From assembly GCF_036324505.1 (NCBI RefSeq), contig NC_086360.1, positions 8,414,293-8,478,292 of the forward strand: 64,000 bases of DNA. Direction: 5' to 3'. Made by a program: the position numbers and the translations under genes. Below are positions 1 through 12,500 of this stretch, piece by piece (within the stretch, counting starts at the first letter, position 1; each line of letters opens with the position of its first letter). Under the pieces are notes generated by a model. That model did not search any database. It was given only the letters and a program-made list of their open reading frames with translations, and was not told where the DNA came from. This DNA comes from Eleginops maclovinus (Eukaryota > Chordata > Actinopteri > Perciformes > Eleginopidae).

Positions 1-3000
1 AACAGTTGTGCTTCTTAACTAATCAACTATTTTGTGACCTCATTATTTTTGTGGTGTGTCTTATGTTTAGTTCGTTTCGACAGAATAAGGAAAAGCCATG
101 CAACATTTTAAATAATTAAAATTAATTCTGAATTGTCAAATTTGATTCATTATTATCTAGTTATATATCTTTCACCCCTGACAACTCTGTCTGTTAGACT
201 AGATACTAAAACTCAGTTTTAAGGTCAGAGGGTCAGCTTACCTATATGAATATCACTTAGGCTTATCATTTATAAAGGGTCAACATTTTTTTTAGATAAA
301 TCTGTAAAATGTTATCCCAAGAAAAAATATGTTTGGTGACCTTGAACATGATCATTGTCTCTCTTAATCTTTAAATGTTTGCTGGCACCAAGCCAAGGTG
401 TAAATCCAACATTTCCGCTCACTATATGGGTGTGATTAGTTTCTGGTGCGCCCTGTGGAAAAATGTAAAGATTGGTTTCTCCTTAGGGAAATATTGCACA
501 ACATTGGGCAGACTATCTATGAGGTCATAATAATACCCTTTCCGACACCTTCTTAATGACGTGTTAAAAAAGGTTACACCTTTTCCTTTTAAGTTTTTGA
601 AGGGAAAACTTTGTGACACAATCAATTAGAAACGTATGGACCGCTGAGGTCACAAATGTGGAACTAAAGGCATATTGCTATATAAATACTAACAAAGTAG
701 TCCCCCTTTTTCATAAAGACATTCTTCAATCTACAAGCAAAATCGAATTTTATTTTGAAAAGTACTGATGTTTAATTCATCAAGTGGAGTTTCTTCTGAA
801 TGCCGGGCTCTGATTTTGATTGTTTCTTTTTAAATGGGTTTTAAGAACTCCACATGCGTTCGATTCCCCAATTTTGGGACTGGAAAGCCCGGACTGTTCT
901 GTGATATAAAAATGAAAGCACTTTAACAAAGGGAGCAGTATTTTCCCCAAAAAAGCCAAAAAATTGCCAAAGTTGTCGTCTCATAGTTTCTGTCACAATA
1001 CTGTTACTGACCAGAATTTCATAATCACCTCCATCTCTGCTGACTCCATGACATGGCTCTTTGTTTTTATTTTATTTAGCTGTCATGTTAGCGCAAAAGC
1101 AAAAAGCTTAAGCAGCTCTCTGGCTCACCGTTCTGTTGCCTTCACTATCTTTGAATAACTGTACTTTGATTCCATTCCTGAATTCTTTTTGACAAACACA
1201 GACACACTCCCAATTTGAACAACTTTTTAATCATTTTGTACATTTTGGTCGCTAAGATTGTGCCTGTTTTAAATTGTAATTGGTTGGGGTTAATTATGAG
1301 TGTTTGTTTATATGTGTGAAAGCCTGTGGATCTATTATCTTTCTTCTTCTTCTTTTTTTTACCTCAGAACACTGTCAGTAATTATGGTTAACAACAATCT
1401 TCTTTTTTGTATTTGTCATGATCTGAATTTGGGAACAGAGTGAATGGAGCGACTGGTGTTTTGGGGGCAATAAACTTAGTGTCCTTCATTCTCTCTGGCA
1501 TGCTGTAACTTAACAAAAAAACAACAACAGAGAAACAAGATGTAAATACTGTTTTATAATTTCTGTCTTAATGAGTTTTGATGATGAAGAAAGTTATTAA
1601 TAAACTTGAGTTATATTTCTCTATGGACCTTTGTGATGGATTTCATTTCCTCTGAGGATTATACACTTGTTAGACTAATTGCAACATCAAAAAAGAAAAG
1701 TAGAAATCTTCAATATTTTAATTTAATTGAACTTATTGTATTATTGATTGATTGATTAATTATTTATTTATTTGTCTTGTTATTCATGAGCATGATATCA
1801 TTTTAAATTTTAGATATATGAGCGTCATTTGTTTTTACTTTCCCCTGCTTAATATGACAAAGGATTCACCAGCCTTTCTCTTTACTCATTGGTTTGTACA
1901 ATTCTTGCTCGCAGTACTTTACTCACCTGAAAGCCAGTTAAACCAGATATGATGCAGTAACAATAATGGCACATGGTGATGAAACATCCACTGTTTGTTT
2001 ATTGCTGCAGGTCTCGGCAAGTTTGTAATACACACATCTGGCTGGGGGTGGACAAGGAACTGAAATGCTACTGTTTTACGGAAGTGCGTTAACTTTTTAA
2101 GTTGAGCAATCCAAGCTACTGCTACTCTCTTCTTACATCACTGGGAAATTTATCTGTCAGACTGGTTCTTCCGGATGTTACTCATGTCATGAAAAAGGGA
2201 TATGGAAGGGAAAAAAATGGATATAACAATAAAGTATATGATTACATTTCATCTGATGAAACTCCCTTTTATTTATGACACTAGGGCGAGTCCAATTTAG
2301 AAACATACTGTTATAAAAACAAAATGTATGAGGGATTATTATATTTTATATTATTTTCCGGTTTCATAATTGTATTTTGTGCCTTTTTCTCATACTGCCA
2401 TAAATAAATCAGACACTAAGGGTTTAGCGCTGTTGTTACATGAAGCCTTATTTTTTACCACCAAAGGTTATTCAGGTGTTTCGTGGGCACATTATTGAAA
2501 AAAATTGACACACTTTTAAATATAAAGATACCTTGGGCTCTAAAACTTAAATGGGTTTGGCATGGACTTGACTGTAGTTTTCATATAAAGCACACTCAGC
2601 GTTTGATATTACTACCATATCACTGCAGCCCTCCTCCTCCAGACAGCTTGGGTTCACCTTTATTTTATACTCGTAGGGTATTGAGGATTCCCTCATTTTC
2701 AATGAGGACGAGTTTACATCAAGGGTCATGCACACAACAACAGCATTGACAGATAAACATGAAGAGAAAAAATAAAAAAATAAAAACAGTTTCAATTTGA
2801 AGAGCAGAGATTAAACACCAGTGGTTGAATCCAGGCTAGAGCCGTGGTGGGTGACGCAGCTTCCCCTGCATCACAGCAGGGAAGTGAAGCAATGTGAGAT
2901 TGAGCCACTTTTATGTAACTTTAAACAATGAGCTGCTGGAATATTTTTTCACATCAAAACGACAACAAAACGACAACAAAACCCCAACACGCTTACTCAA

Positions 3001-4660
3001 AGACATGGTAGGATTAGGTCATAGCAGAGAAGAAGATTTCACATTTCATATGATGAACAGTTACACATTTACAGAAAGCTATGTGTATTTTTTGGTATTT
3101 CTTAAACACTTTTACCCAGTTTTGATAAAAAATGATTAAGGTTTTATTATCAGGAGGATGTTTCTTCCATAATGTTTTAACACGAAAACCCAGTTGTCAT
3201 TGGTAATGACACACAATTACTACACTCTTTTACTGATTTATCATCCCGAGCAAGATGTTCTTATTCAAATCAAATCAAATCAAACTTTATTTGTATAGCC
3301 CAATATCACAAAACGTGTTTGTCTCAGTGGGCTTTACAGATTAAAAACAAACTAAAACATTGGAAATGATGGAGTTACAGCAAAATGGGAAGATAAGATA
3401 GTGTATGTAAAACAAATTTTTTTTTAAATGATAATAAAAGACAATAAAAATACATAAAACATTTAAATTATTCAAATGAAGTGCCATCAAAATAAAATGA
3501 AATGAATTCCATAAAATGCCAGCTCTAACCGAAGGCTTTGTTAAGGACTCTTCCATGTTGGTCCGAAAATAGATTGTTTAAATTATCCTTAGTCAGATGA
3601 GAAGAATGGTACTAACTGGCAATTCCTAAGTAATAAAAACAGTCCAGCATTTTATTTAGTTTTTTGGTACGGATCAAACCAATAAGATACACAATACTGA
3701 GACACTTCATAAAGTTATACCAAAAATGTAAGTGCTGCCTGTTGCATAAATAAACATTTTAAGCTTAGGTTAGCTGCCTTTTATTCATCAGAAACTTGCC
3801 AATTTGTTCAAACAAACACATTGTACACAAGATAACAAGTGATTTTAGCATCAGATCACCCGATTAGACTTGGCATTATTTAACAGATGTAAAGGATTAC
3901 TGTGCATGAGTAGTAATATCCAGGTTCTAATTCATATTACCAGCATTTCCCCCAGAATTTATATCTTCTACACTAATTATCATCAGATGGAACATTTATA
4001 TTAGATTACCTGAGGACCCAGTGACCTCTTGCCATGATGGAGCAGGAACAGGGTCATGATGCTGTAGTCACTGACTGTTTGTAAAATGTTCCATCAATTC
4101 TCCTTCAGATTTATTTGCATATTAAATACAAATATTGTTTATAAAGGAAAACATTAGTTTTTGCGTCTGTTTTCTCAATGAATGTGACCTCATTATAACT
4201 GTTTTATTGTTGAATCTGTTTTTCAAGCTTTTTGATGTTGCCACATTTATGGCAGTTCTAGTCAGGTGTACTTCATTAATCATTTTTATTCATTGGGATG
4301 TATTGGTGTTTGAGTCCAATTTACGATCTAAAAAACACATGCAGTTAACCAATGAAAGTTATTAGAATAAAAAACTGAAGAAGGGTTGGCTGGCCAGATG
4401 TTTGTTTTCCAGAATTTAAACATAGATATATTATTTAATAGATAACACACTTGTTATCACTGATTAAATGATGTACTGAATTTAAGTAAATAGGCTGTAT
4501 GCAAATCTGAGCTTAATTCTCAAAGTGTGTGTGTCACAATCACACTAAGCCTTATGTGTACGACAGTAAGTGTGCAAGTACAGTATTTCATCACACATGT
4601 CACAGTGAGCACAGAGAGAGACCATCCCACTTCCTGTATGCAGGGGAAATTACCTTGACA
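1..4660. other. Intergenic region upstream of il1b
   Basis: This is AT-rich sequence with no convincing coding exon on either strand. Short open frames here lack recognisable domains. A few AATAAA motifs (for example near 1600) could belong to the 3'UTR of a gene outside the window, but nothing confirms that. The only repeat I recognise is a LINE-type 3' tail near 3265. Confidence refers to the absence of an obvious gene. Confidence 0.5.
3265..3350 (-). repeat. LINE 3' tail fragment
   Basis: A short tandem of TCAAA units leads into sequence of the form CTTTATTTGTATAGCCCAAT, which is typical of the 3' end of abundant fish LINEs and their SINE partners, read here in antisense. The length of the rest of the insert is not resolved; A-rich sequence continues to about 3550. 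Confidence 0.5.
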
Positions 4661-4663
4661 GAG

Positions 4664-4770
4664 TATAAAGCCCTGCAGGTTAGCACAGGCAGACAGAACA
4701 ACACCAACAACAGGCAACTGCTGGGATCTTAACCAAACACTCAAAACAACTTCTATCCTGACCTTAACAG
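4664..4770 (+). promoter_or_regulatory. il1b: il1b TATA box and non-coding exon 1
   Basis: TATAAA at 4664-4669 lies about 30 bp upstream of the inferred start near 4694. The leader runs to 4770, where it meets a GT donor (GTAAAA). A GGGGAAATTACC sequence at 4644 resembles, but does not match, an NF-kB site. The splice acceptor of exon 2 is the CAG ending at 5052. Confidence 0.65.
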
Positions 4771-5074
4771 GTAAAATGGCTTTTTCTTGTCATTTTTTTT
4801 TCTCTTCATCTTCAAAAGATTTTGACAGGATATTTGCTTTTCTTTCTTTGATTCTCTCTTTAAAATACTTCACTCTAATGAACTGCTAAAACTGCAAGTG
4901 TTGAAGTAGGTGTAGTGTAGCCAAACAAGGGAGTAAAAGGGTAAACAATCAAATGTAGGATATAGAATATTAAATAGAAACAGATAATCGTGCAGTAAAT
5001 GTTCCCCCTTTGTGATTTAGTGACATTTTAAAAGTTCTCTGTCGTCCTGCAGATTTCTCTTGAATCAGAAAAAG

Positions 5075-6943
5075 ATGGAATCCGAGATGAAATGCAACAA
5101 GAGCGAGATGTGGAGCTCCAGTGTGTCAGCGGAACTGGACTTTGAGATTACCCATCATCCCCTGACAATGAGGCGAGTGGTTAACCTCATCATTGCCATG
5201 GACAGGATGAAGGGCAGCAGCACAGAATCCATGTTGAGCACCGAATTCAGAGATGAGCACCTGCTCAACTTCATCCTGGATAGCATAGTGGAAGGTAATA
5301 AAACTGGCTTTATTTCAACATCATCCTTTAAAAAAATGTGATGGCTTTTTTGCTCTGTTAGCAAAGAGGTTTAACTCTGCGTTACCCACACTGAATCTGT
5401 ATAAACACAGTAATGCTACCATCTACATCATTCACAAAGATACAGAGTGAACATATGGAATGATCTTGTTGGCCTTTAAACACAATGTTTATCATTTCTT
5501 TATATTTTAAACACCAACTTTTTGTCTGCCTATTGCTTGTTTAACTGACTTAAAAAGTCCACTCACTAAAGTGGGACATCCAACACTGAGTTTATCTATA
5601 GCTGTATTTAAAGTCTGTACATGCATATTGTATTACTGTGTGCTAAGCAGCAGAATGTTATTCAGGAGTGTCGTTTTAACACAGGAAAATAACAACTCAC
5701 AAACTAATTTCCCTTCCTAATGAGATCACAACAGCAACATAACTAATCAGGTGTGTAACTTTTCTTTTCCAACAGAGCAAATTCTGTTTGAGAGTGGCTC
5801 TGCTCCACCACTTCCGCTCACACGGACGGGCGAAGAAGAGCAAAACATAACCGACGGCGAGAAGAGGAGCTTAGTACTGGTCCAGAACAGCATGGAGCTC
5901 CATGCAGTGACGCTGCAGGGAGGTGCTGAACCCAGAAAAGGTAATTTCGTGTGCGGTTTAATTACATAGTAAGTTTGTATATACTGTATACACTGATTCC
6001 TCCAGTAGGGCTTTCTTTGAAGGATGGAACTTTTCCAGTAACATAAAGGAGGCACTTATACCTCATTTTACTTTAAGCCTTTAAAAGGAGGTCACAGGTG
6101 GAGAACCATTACCAAGTTCCCTTTTAAATATAATGGAAATATTAAGCAGTAGCTTCACTGGACTGGTGTAACTGATTATATCGGATACTAATTATAATTT
6201 TAATCTATAAATAATTTAACTGCTAGAGGCCTTGTCTTATTGTTGTTGTACATTTGCCTCCTGCATGACAGAGGGTGACATGGTTGTTCCGCTTTCATCA
6301 AAATTAACCTGTATCCTGTGTTCTCTCCTCAGTTTTCCTGAACATGTCAACCTTTTTGCACCCTGCGTCCACCATTGAAGGCAGAACTGTGGCTCTGGGC
6401 ATAAGGGGCAAAAAGCTGTACCTGTCATGCCGCAAGGATGGTGCCAGCCCAACTTTGCATCTGGAGGTAAAACTAAAAACTACTAACTAAAACTACTTAA
6501 GTAATGACTTATTACTTAAATCTCTCATAAAGATTACTCCATTTGTAAAAAATTAAAGGGGAATAACTTCAATACGGCCTGGATTGCAAAATCCTGAAAG
6601 AGAAACAGCACATTTATACATGAATTTAGTTTTGATACGAGCTAGTCATTTTTATGTGGAGTGAGTCAACTTTCTGACCTTCTTCTATCTTTTCACACCT
6701 CAGACATTGGAGGACAATAGTCTGCGGAGCATCAGCTCAGACAGCGACATGGTGCGATTTCTCTTCTACAAACAGGACACCGGGGTGAACATCAGCACCC
6801 TCATGTCTGTCGCCCACCCTGACTGGTACATAAGTACAGCAGAGCAAAACAACAAGCCAGTTGAAATGTGCCAGGAGTCCGCCAGACGCTACCGTACCTT
6901 CAACATAAGTGACATCCAGGGAAATGTTGAACGCCAGAGTTAA
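5075..6943 (+). CDS. il1b: Interleukin-1 beta (four coding exons)
   Basis: This is a secreted pro-inflammatory cytokine of the IL-1 family that lacks a signal peptide. Coding exons are 5075-5294, 5776-5940, 6333-6466 and 6704-6943. Every junction has GT-AG ends, and the phases (1, 1, 0) give an uninterrupted 252-aa precursor, the usual size for fish IL-1 beta. The acidic prodomain carries the fish-typical segment HHPLTMRRVVNLIIAM (residues 27-42). The C-terminal half is the beta-trefoil domain, with the IL-1 signature S208-V-x2-P-x2-Y-I-S-T218-x7-V226. The start at 5075 is the first ATG after the exon 2 acceptor. No convincing caspase-1 cut site is visible, as is common in fish. Its neighbour is ckap2l, as in mammals, which supports orthology. 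The non-coding first exon ends at 4770. Confidence 0.95.
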
Positions 6944-7167
6944 AACCAACCGGAGGCACTGGCTGTCAAGATTGACCCTCTTAAGAGGAAAATGTGGGTA
7001 GTGTAAATTACACTGCACTTTTTGATTCAAAAAAAGCAATGACATTTTTTTTATAGAAATCTTTTTACTGTATGTACCAAGTACACAAAGTGAAAAGCTT
7101 AGTGTACTGACATAAGTCATGTTTCACCAGTAGGTGGCATTATTGTGCTATGTGGTGAACACCATAG

Positions 7168-7313
7168 GTATTTATTTTGCTAATTGACATGTTAAAGCTT
7201 TTTTATCTAATAATTTATTCCGCTATTTATGCTCCATTTTAACATGTATATTTATTTGAAAAAATGTTGACTAACAAGTAATTTAATTGTGTACATTGAA
7301 ATATTTAATAAAT
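7168..7313 (+). promoter_or_regulatory. il1b: il1b 3'UTR AU-rich elements and poly(A) signal
   Basis: ATTTA-containing motifs occur near 7171, 7224 and 7248, including TATTTATTT forms. They are followed by AATAAA at 7308-7313. AU-rich elements of this kind mark unstable cytokine mRNAs. The transcript probably ends at about 7330. From there to about 8100 I see nothing but AT-rich spacer. Confidence 0.65.
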
Positions 7314-8112
7314 CCTTATAACTTAATAGAATTTGTGTTTTATATGTTCACTCAGTGATTGGTTAATGATAAAGGCATTCACAACAGACATCAGCTGTAG
7401 TTCAATTCCAAATGCAGCAATTCTAAACTGTTTTTCAATTTAAGATCATACTCAGGTATTTGGCAAGAGACTTGTGTATTAACACAATTTAAAAGGTACT
7501 TTACTTCAGTATTTTTATTTTTGTATTTCATGTTACTTAATACTTGAATATACTGCTTATCAGGGAGAAACATTTTCGTTTGGACTCCAATACATTAATT
7601 TGACAGCACTTGACAGAATGAGATTTTTAATGCAACAAATCTGATCAAACAAGCTCTAATAATAATATAATAATGTAATTAGTTTTGTTAAATTTACTGT
7701 TGATACGTTTTGATTATATTCAATTGCACTTGATGATTTTGATTCAGTAAACAACCTGAATACTTCTAACAACGTTCTCATGATTAAAAACTGATGCATC
7801 AATAGATATAAGCATTTTTCTATTATTAACTAAGCAAATTTACTTAAATACTTAAAGCAGAGGTATTTGTGTTCTACCTTTTCATTTTATGCTACCTTTT
7901 GTTTCTTCTCCGCCACTTAGCCTACTTAAAATAAGCTCCAGATGTACCAGGTGCTGTGATGATCGAATGAATGCATCAACAGTTATGATCCAATATTATA
8001 ACTTAAATTATAAATACTTAAATTACATTGTTTTATTGCAAGAATTTAACTTAAACTGGGTATCTCTGTTTTGTGTATTTCTACGTTGTAGATTTTGTTT
8101 ACATTTTCTGCT

Positions 8113-8207
8113 CCAATCAGCGCTGGGACTTTGCACATGCGTGGTATTTATTTCAAATTTCAAATGGTCCAATCAGAGAAGAGGCGTTTAGTCGCGGCAG
8201 TTTCAAA
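8113..8207 (+). promoter_or_regulatory. ckap2l: ckap2l promoter: two CCAAT boxes and a CHR-like element
   Basis: CCAATCAG occurs at 8113 and again at 8169, 56 bp apart. A TTCAAA (reverse complement of the TTTGAA CHR core) follows at 8202, and there are further TTCAAA motifs at 8151-8163. No TATA box is visible. Paired NF-Y boxes upstream of a CHR are the established layout of G2/M genes controlled by the DREAM/MMB complexes, which fits a mitotic spindle gene. The functional assignment is inferred. Confidence 0.6.
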
Positions 8208-8361
8208 CCCGGATCCGCGAGCTCTGTTGTGGGCAAGACATAACAACCAGAGACGTTATTGAGCATTTTTACTATAACGTACTTCCAAACCACCACACAA
8301 GTCCAACGAGCCATTTTCATTAAAACATCTGCTGAAGAGAAGAGACTTAAGTCTGATAGAA

Positions 8362-9530
8362 ATGGAAAAAGGAGAGACCGTATCGATAACTTCCAGAAAA
8401 GGTTAGCATTGTGAGCTAATTCAGTTTGTTGGGGTTAGCTGCCCTGTGTAAGCTAACCCATGTTAGTGTAGCAAATATTAGCTGCTTGTTATCTTAGCAT
8501 GTAAAGGCGTGCAAAAATGTCCTTTTCCAGCTAAATTAATGAACCTCATTGTCATAGTTTGGTGGCCCTGCATATGTCTTAGAGGCTTTACATTAGTCTT
8601 GTTGAAGATCAACTGCGTAGCGTTAGGATAGCCTTATGGACTGCAGACGATGCTTCACTTGTGTTTCAAAGAAGGATAACAAAAATGCCATATTAGTAAA
8701 CTAATTAAGGTTCTATAAATATGCATTGCGCTTTAATACGTACGTGGTAAAAAATAATTATAAATGAGCAATGAAAAGCAGGTTTAGAATCGTGGTTTAA
8801 ATTATACGACTTGAATGCAGTGTGTCTGTAAGCATGCACAGGCATGTAATAGTGCCTCAAATATTTAACATAATTAAATACAAAATGGGGTTATTAGTGT
8901 AAATAAAGGGCAACGCTGCATATAGTTAGGCTGGATTGAGTGGTTTTTAGAGAAAAAAACAATGTTATTTTTGTATCATAGAATATTTCCCCCATTATTT
9001 TCTTAATCGTCTTTTCAATATGTTATAATCAGATTGTAAACTACGCATCTGTTGTTAACTAATCTAATAAATTAAGCAATTGTTTAAGCTTTAGTATTCA
9101 GAAAATGTAGATATAACACAAGAGTGAACATTTAGGTTTATTATTACTGACCTGCTGCCACATGGCAGCAAGAGCCTACTCAGTTATTCAGGCCCTTGAG
9201 AAATCATCAGCTAGAGATCCTATTGTGGATGGCTGGTGAAAGTTAAAATCCTAGTAGAGCGATTTAACTGTTGCTGTTATAATTGCATGAAAGTCATCTG
9301 CACTTTATAAACAGCTCCGGAAAAAAGACAATTCCGAATTTTTCTTGAATCTTTATCTCTACAGCCATTCCGGTGTCTGTTGAATTCCAACACAGAGAAA
9401 TAGTGTCAGTAGTTTATAAAATACAATCAAAAAAGAATTTAACTCAAAGACACATCTATAAATAGTAAAACCGGAGAGACTGATAATACTGCATTGGTAT
9501 CTTAATATTTTCCAAATATAAACACACGCA

Positions 9531-9577
<47 letters not shown>

Positions 9578-12500
9578 TGCTACAATACAGGGCCTTTTAT
9601 ATTTTTGTTTCAAACATGACACATGCATATTTAATATGAAATCAATTTAGAGGTGGAGTATAATGGAAAGAGACCAATGTTGAATTGCTTTGTAATCTTT
9701 CCTGTCTCAGAGTTGCGTGAGCAGAAGTTGATGGAGTACTTGGCAAGAAAAGGAAAGCTGAAACCGCCTAACCCTAAGTAAGAAAAACAACTTACAATGT
9801 GTTCAATCAAATATTATTTTTTATCTGTTTTATGCATGATGAACTCAAGTTTACTTTCTAGGCCATACCTCCGTGATGACCAACAAGTTAAGAATCCTGG
9901 GACATCTACACAGGTGAGCATGGGAGTCTGTTTATTTAACTTGTTTGGGAAATTCCAACCACCCTTATTTGGCTCAATTTAATATAAAAAAATTCCATGA
10001 TTTTTACTTTTATTTGGGGCTGACTTTCATTAGTTATCATCCATGACTCACTATTGTTTTTTCTAATAATTGCTTGGTTTTACAGGTTGTTAATGGAAAA
10101 GAGAACAAGGCTCCAGCTGACAGATTAAAATATGAAAGTACAAAAATTCAGACTACTCAATCTACAAAATATCCTGCCAAAGGAGCATTTAGTATCGCGA
10201 ACAGAGTGAATGTAAAAGGCAAAATCCTGACTGTACAACAGAATACCAATCGCCCATCTGTAATTTCTGGCGTTGCACAGGCAAAACCTAAACCAAACCA
10301 TGTGCTGACAACAACGTACAATGCTGTGTCGTCCAACCTGATTGCAGCCAGCCACCTCAAAAAGCAGCCAAACACAGGAAACCCATCTTCAACCAGAAGC
10401 TCAGTGAGAACAGTTGGAATAAAACCAAACCGCAAATTTGGCTGCAGCTCAAATGCTAACTGGTCATGTCAAATGGATGCAAACAGCATGAGGATGAGTA
10501 TCGGCCATATAGAAAAAACCAAAACTGGACTCATTCCTGCTGTGATTCAGCCCAGAAATAGTCATAACACAACACGCACCTCATCAACAAGGGTTAAAAT
10601 AGCTTCTGTTCCTAACAACGTCAGATCCGGCGCCTTGGCATCGGTTTCCCAGAGGTCTGTGCTGACTCAGAGGAGAACACTACCTACCACTGCTCTAAAT
10701 AACACAGAGAGATCAAGAGCTGGGATTGGAGTTCAAAATCAGTACATGTCTAAACCTCTTTTGGTTAAACCGCCATCTTATACGACTCGACTGTCAAGTG
10801 GACTGAAATCAGTTTCCACCTCCTCCACATACGCAGCTATTAGACCCGTGGAGAGATTAGGAATGTCCAAAACAAATAAATCGAGTGGTCAACCTACAGC
10901 CACGTCCACAGAGCAGACAGCCGAGGGCCGAGGGCGAAGAAACGGCCAACCGTTCAAAATCGCCCCCCCTACAGTTGGAGGGGTTACAAGAGCTGCTGTG
11001 GCTGAGCTGGCAGGGAAATCCAAGACATGCAAAAAGACAGATGATAAGAAGGGACACATGTCAGCAAATGCCCCTCCACCGCAAGCAGGTTTGAAAAGAA
11101 CAAGCGTTCCAGTGATGTCCCAGACACTGCCACGGACAGGCAGGACCGTCAGCCACACCAGTCAGGCCACACACCCAAAGACACCCACGGTCGCGGTCAG
11201 GGTCATTCCCCAGACGGAGGGAAGGAAACTGACTGCTGCCCAGGAGGAAAGAATGTAAGTAGGACAGTTTAATGACCTGTAAATGTATATCATGAAACCA
11301 GCAGATTGTCCCATTCAATCATGACTTTGATTCTTTGCTGCTGCAGAAGGGGGGAAATACCTCAGTTCTTCCTGTGTGTGTGACTCAAATGGAAAAGTTT
11401 ATTGAGTATTGAGTCAATCATTTTAATTGGTTTAATTTTGTGAACAAAACCTTCTGTGATCCTGTTCAACAAGCGTTCACTATCAGATACAGTGGGGCAA
11501 AAAAGTATTTAGTCAGCCACCAATTGTGCAAGTTCTCCCATTTAAAAAGATGAGAGAGGCCTGTAATTTTATCATAGGTATACCTCAACTATGAGAGACA
11601 GAATGAGAAAAGAAAATCCAGGAAATCACATTGTAGGATTTTTAATGAATTAATTTTCAAATGATTGTGGAAAATAAGTATTTGGTCAATAACAAAAGTT
11701 CATCTCAATACTTTGTTATATACCCTTTGTTGGCAATGACAGAGGTCAAACGTTTTCTGTAAGTCTTCACAAGGTTTTCACACACTGTTGCTGGTATTTT
11801 GGCCCATTCCTCCATGCAGATCTCCTCTAAAGCAGTGATGTTTTGAGGCTGTCGCTGGGCAACACGGACTTTCAACTCCCTCCAAAGATTTTCTATGGGG
11901 TTGAGATCTGGAGACTGGCTAGGCCACTCCAGGACCTTGAAATGCTTCTTACGAAGCCACTCCTTCGTTGCCCTGGCGGTGTGTTTGGGATCATTGTCAT
12001 GCTGAAAGGCCCAGCCACGCTTCATCTTCAGTGCCCTTGCTGATGGAAGGAGGTTTTCACTCAAAATCTCACGATACATGGCCCCATTCATTCTTTCCTT
12101 TACACGGATCAGTCGTCCTGGTCCCTTTGCAGAAAAACAGCCCCAAAGCATGATGTTTCCACCCCCATGCTTCACAGTAGGTATGGTGTTCTTTGGATGC
12201 AACTCTGCATTCTTTCTCCTCCAAACACAACGAGTTGAGTTTTTACCAAAAAGTTCTATTTTGGTTTCATCTGACCATATGACATTTTCCCAATCCTCTT
12301 CTGGATCATCCAAATGCCCTCTAGCAAACTTCAGACGGGCCTGGTCACGTACTGGCTTAAGCAGGGGGACACGTCTGGAACTGCAGGATTTAAGTCCCTG
12401 GCGGCGTAGTGTGTTACTGATGGTAGCCTCTATTACTTTGGTCCCAGCTCTCTGCAGGTCATTCACTAGGTCCCCCCGTGTGGTTCTGGGATTTTTGCTC

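Noticed and set aside
2547..2795. Minus-strand frame with a hydrophobic, signal-peptide-like start
   Set aside because: It has no domain, no splice context and no promoter, and the cysteine pattern matches nothing known to me. It is likely chance in AT-rich DNA.
4644..4655. NF-kB site upstream of the il1b TATA box
   Set aside because: GGGGAAATTACC has an extra base compared with the consensus and lies only 8 bp from the TATA box. It is not strong enough to call.
10125..11318. Several antisense and shifted frames over ckap2l exon 4
   Set aside because: They mirror the long open exon and have no independent domain or signal.
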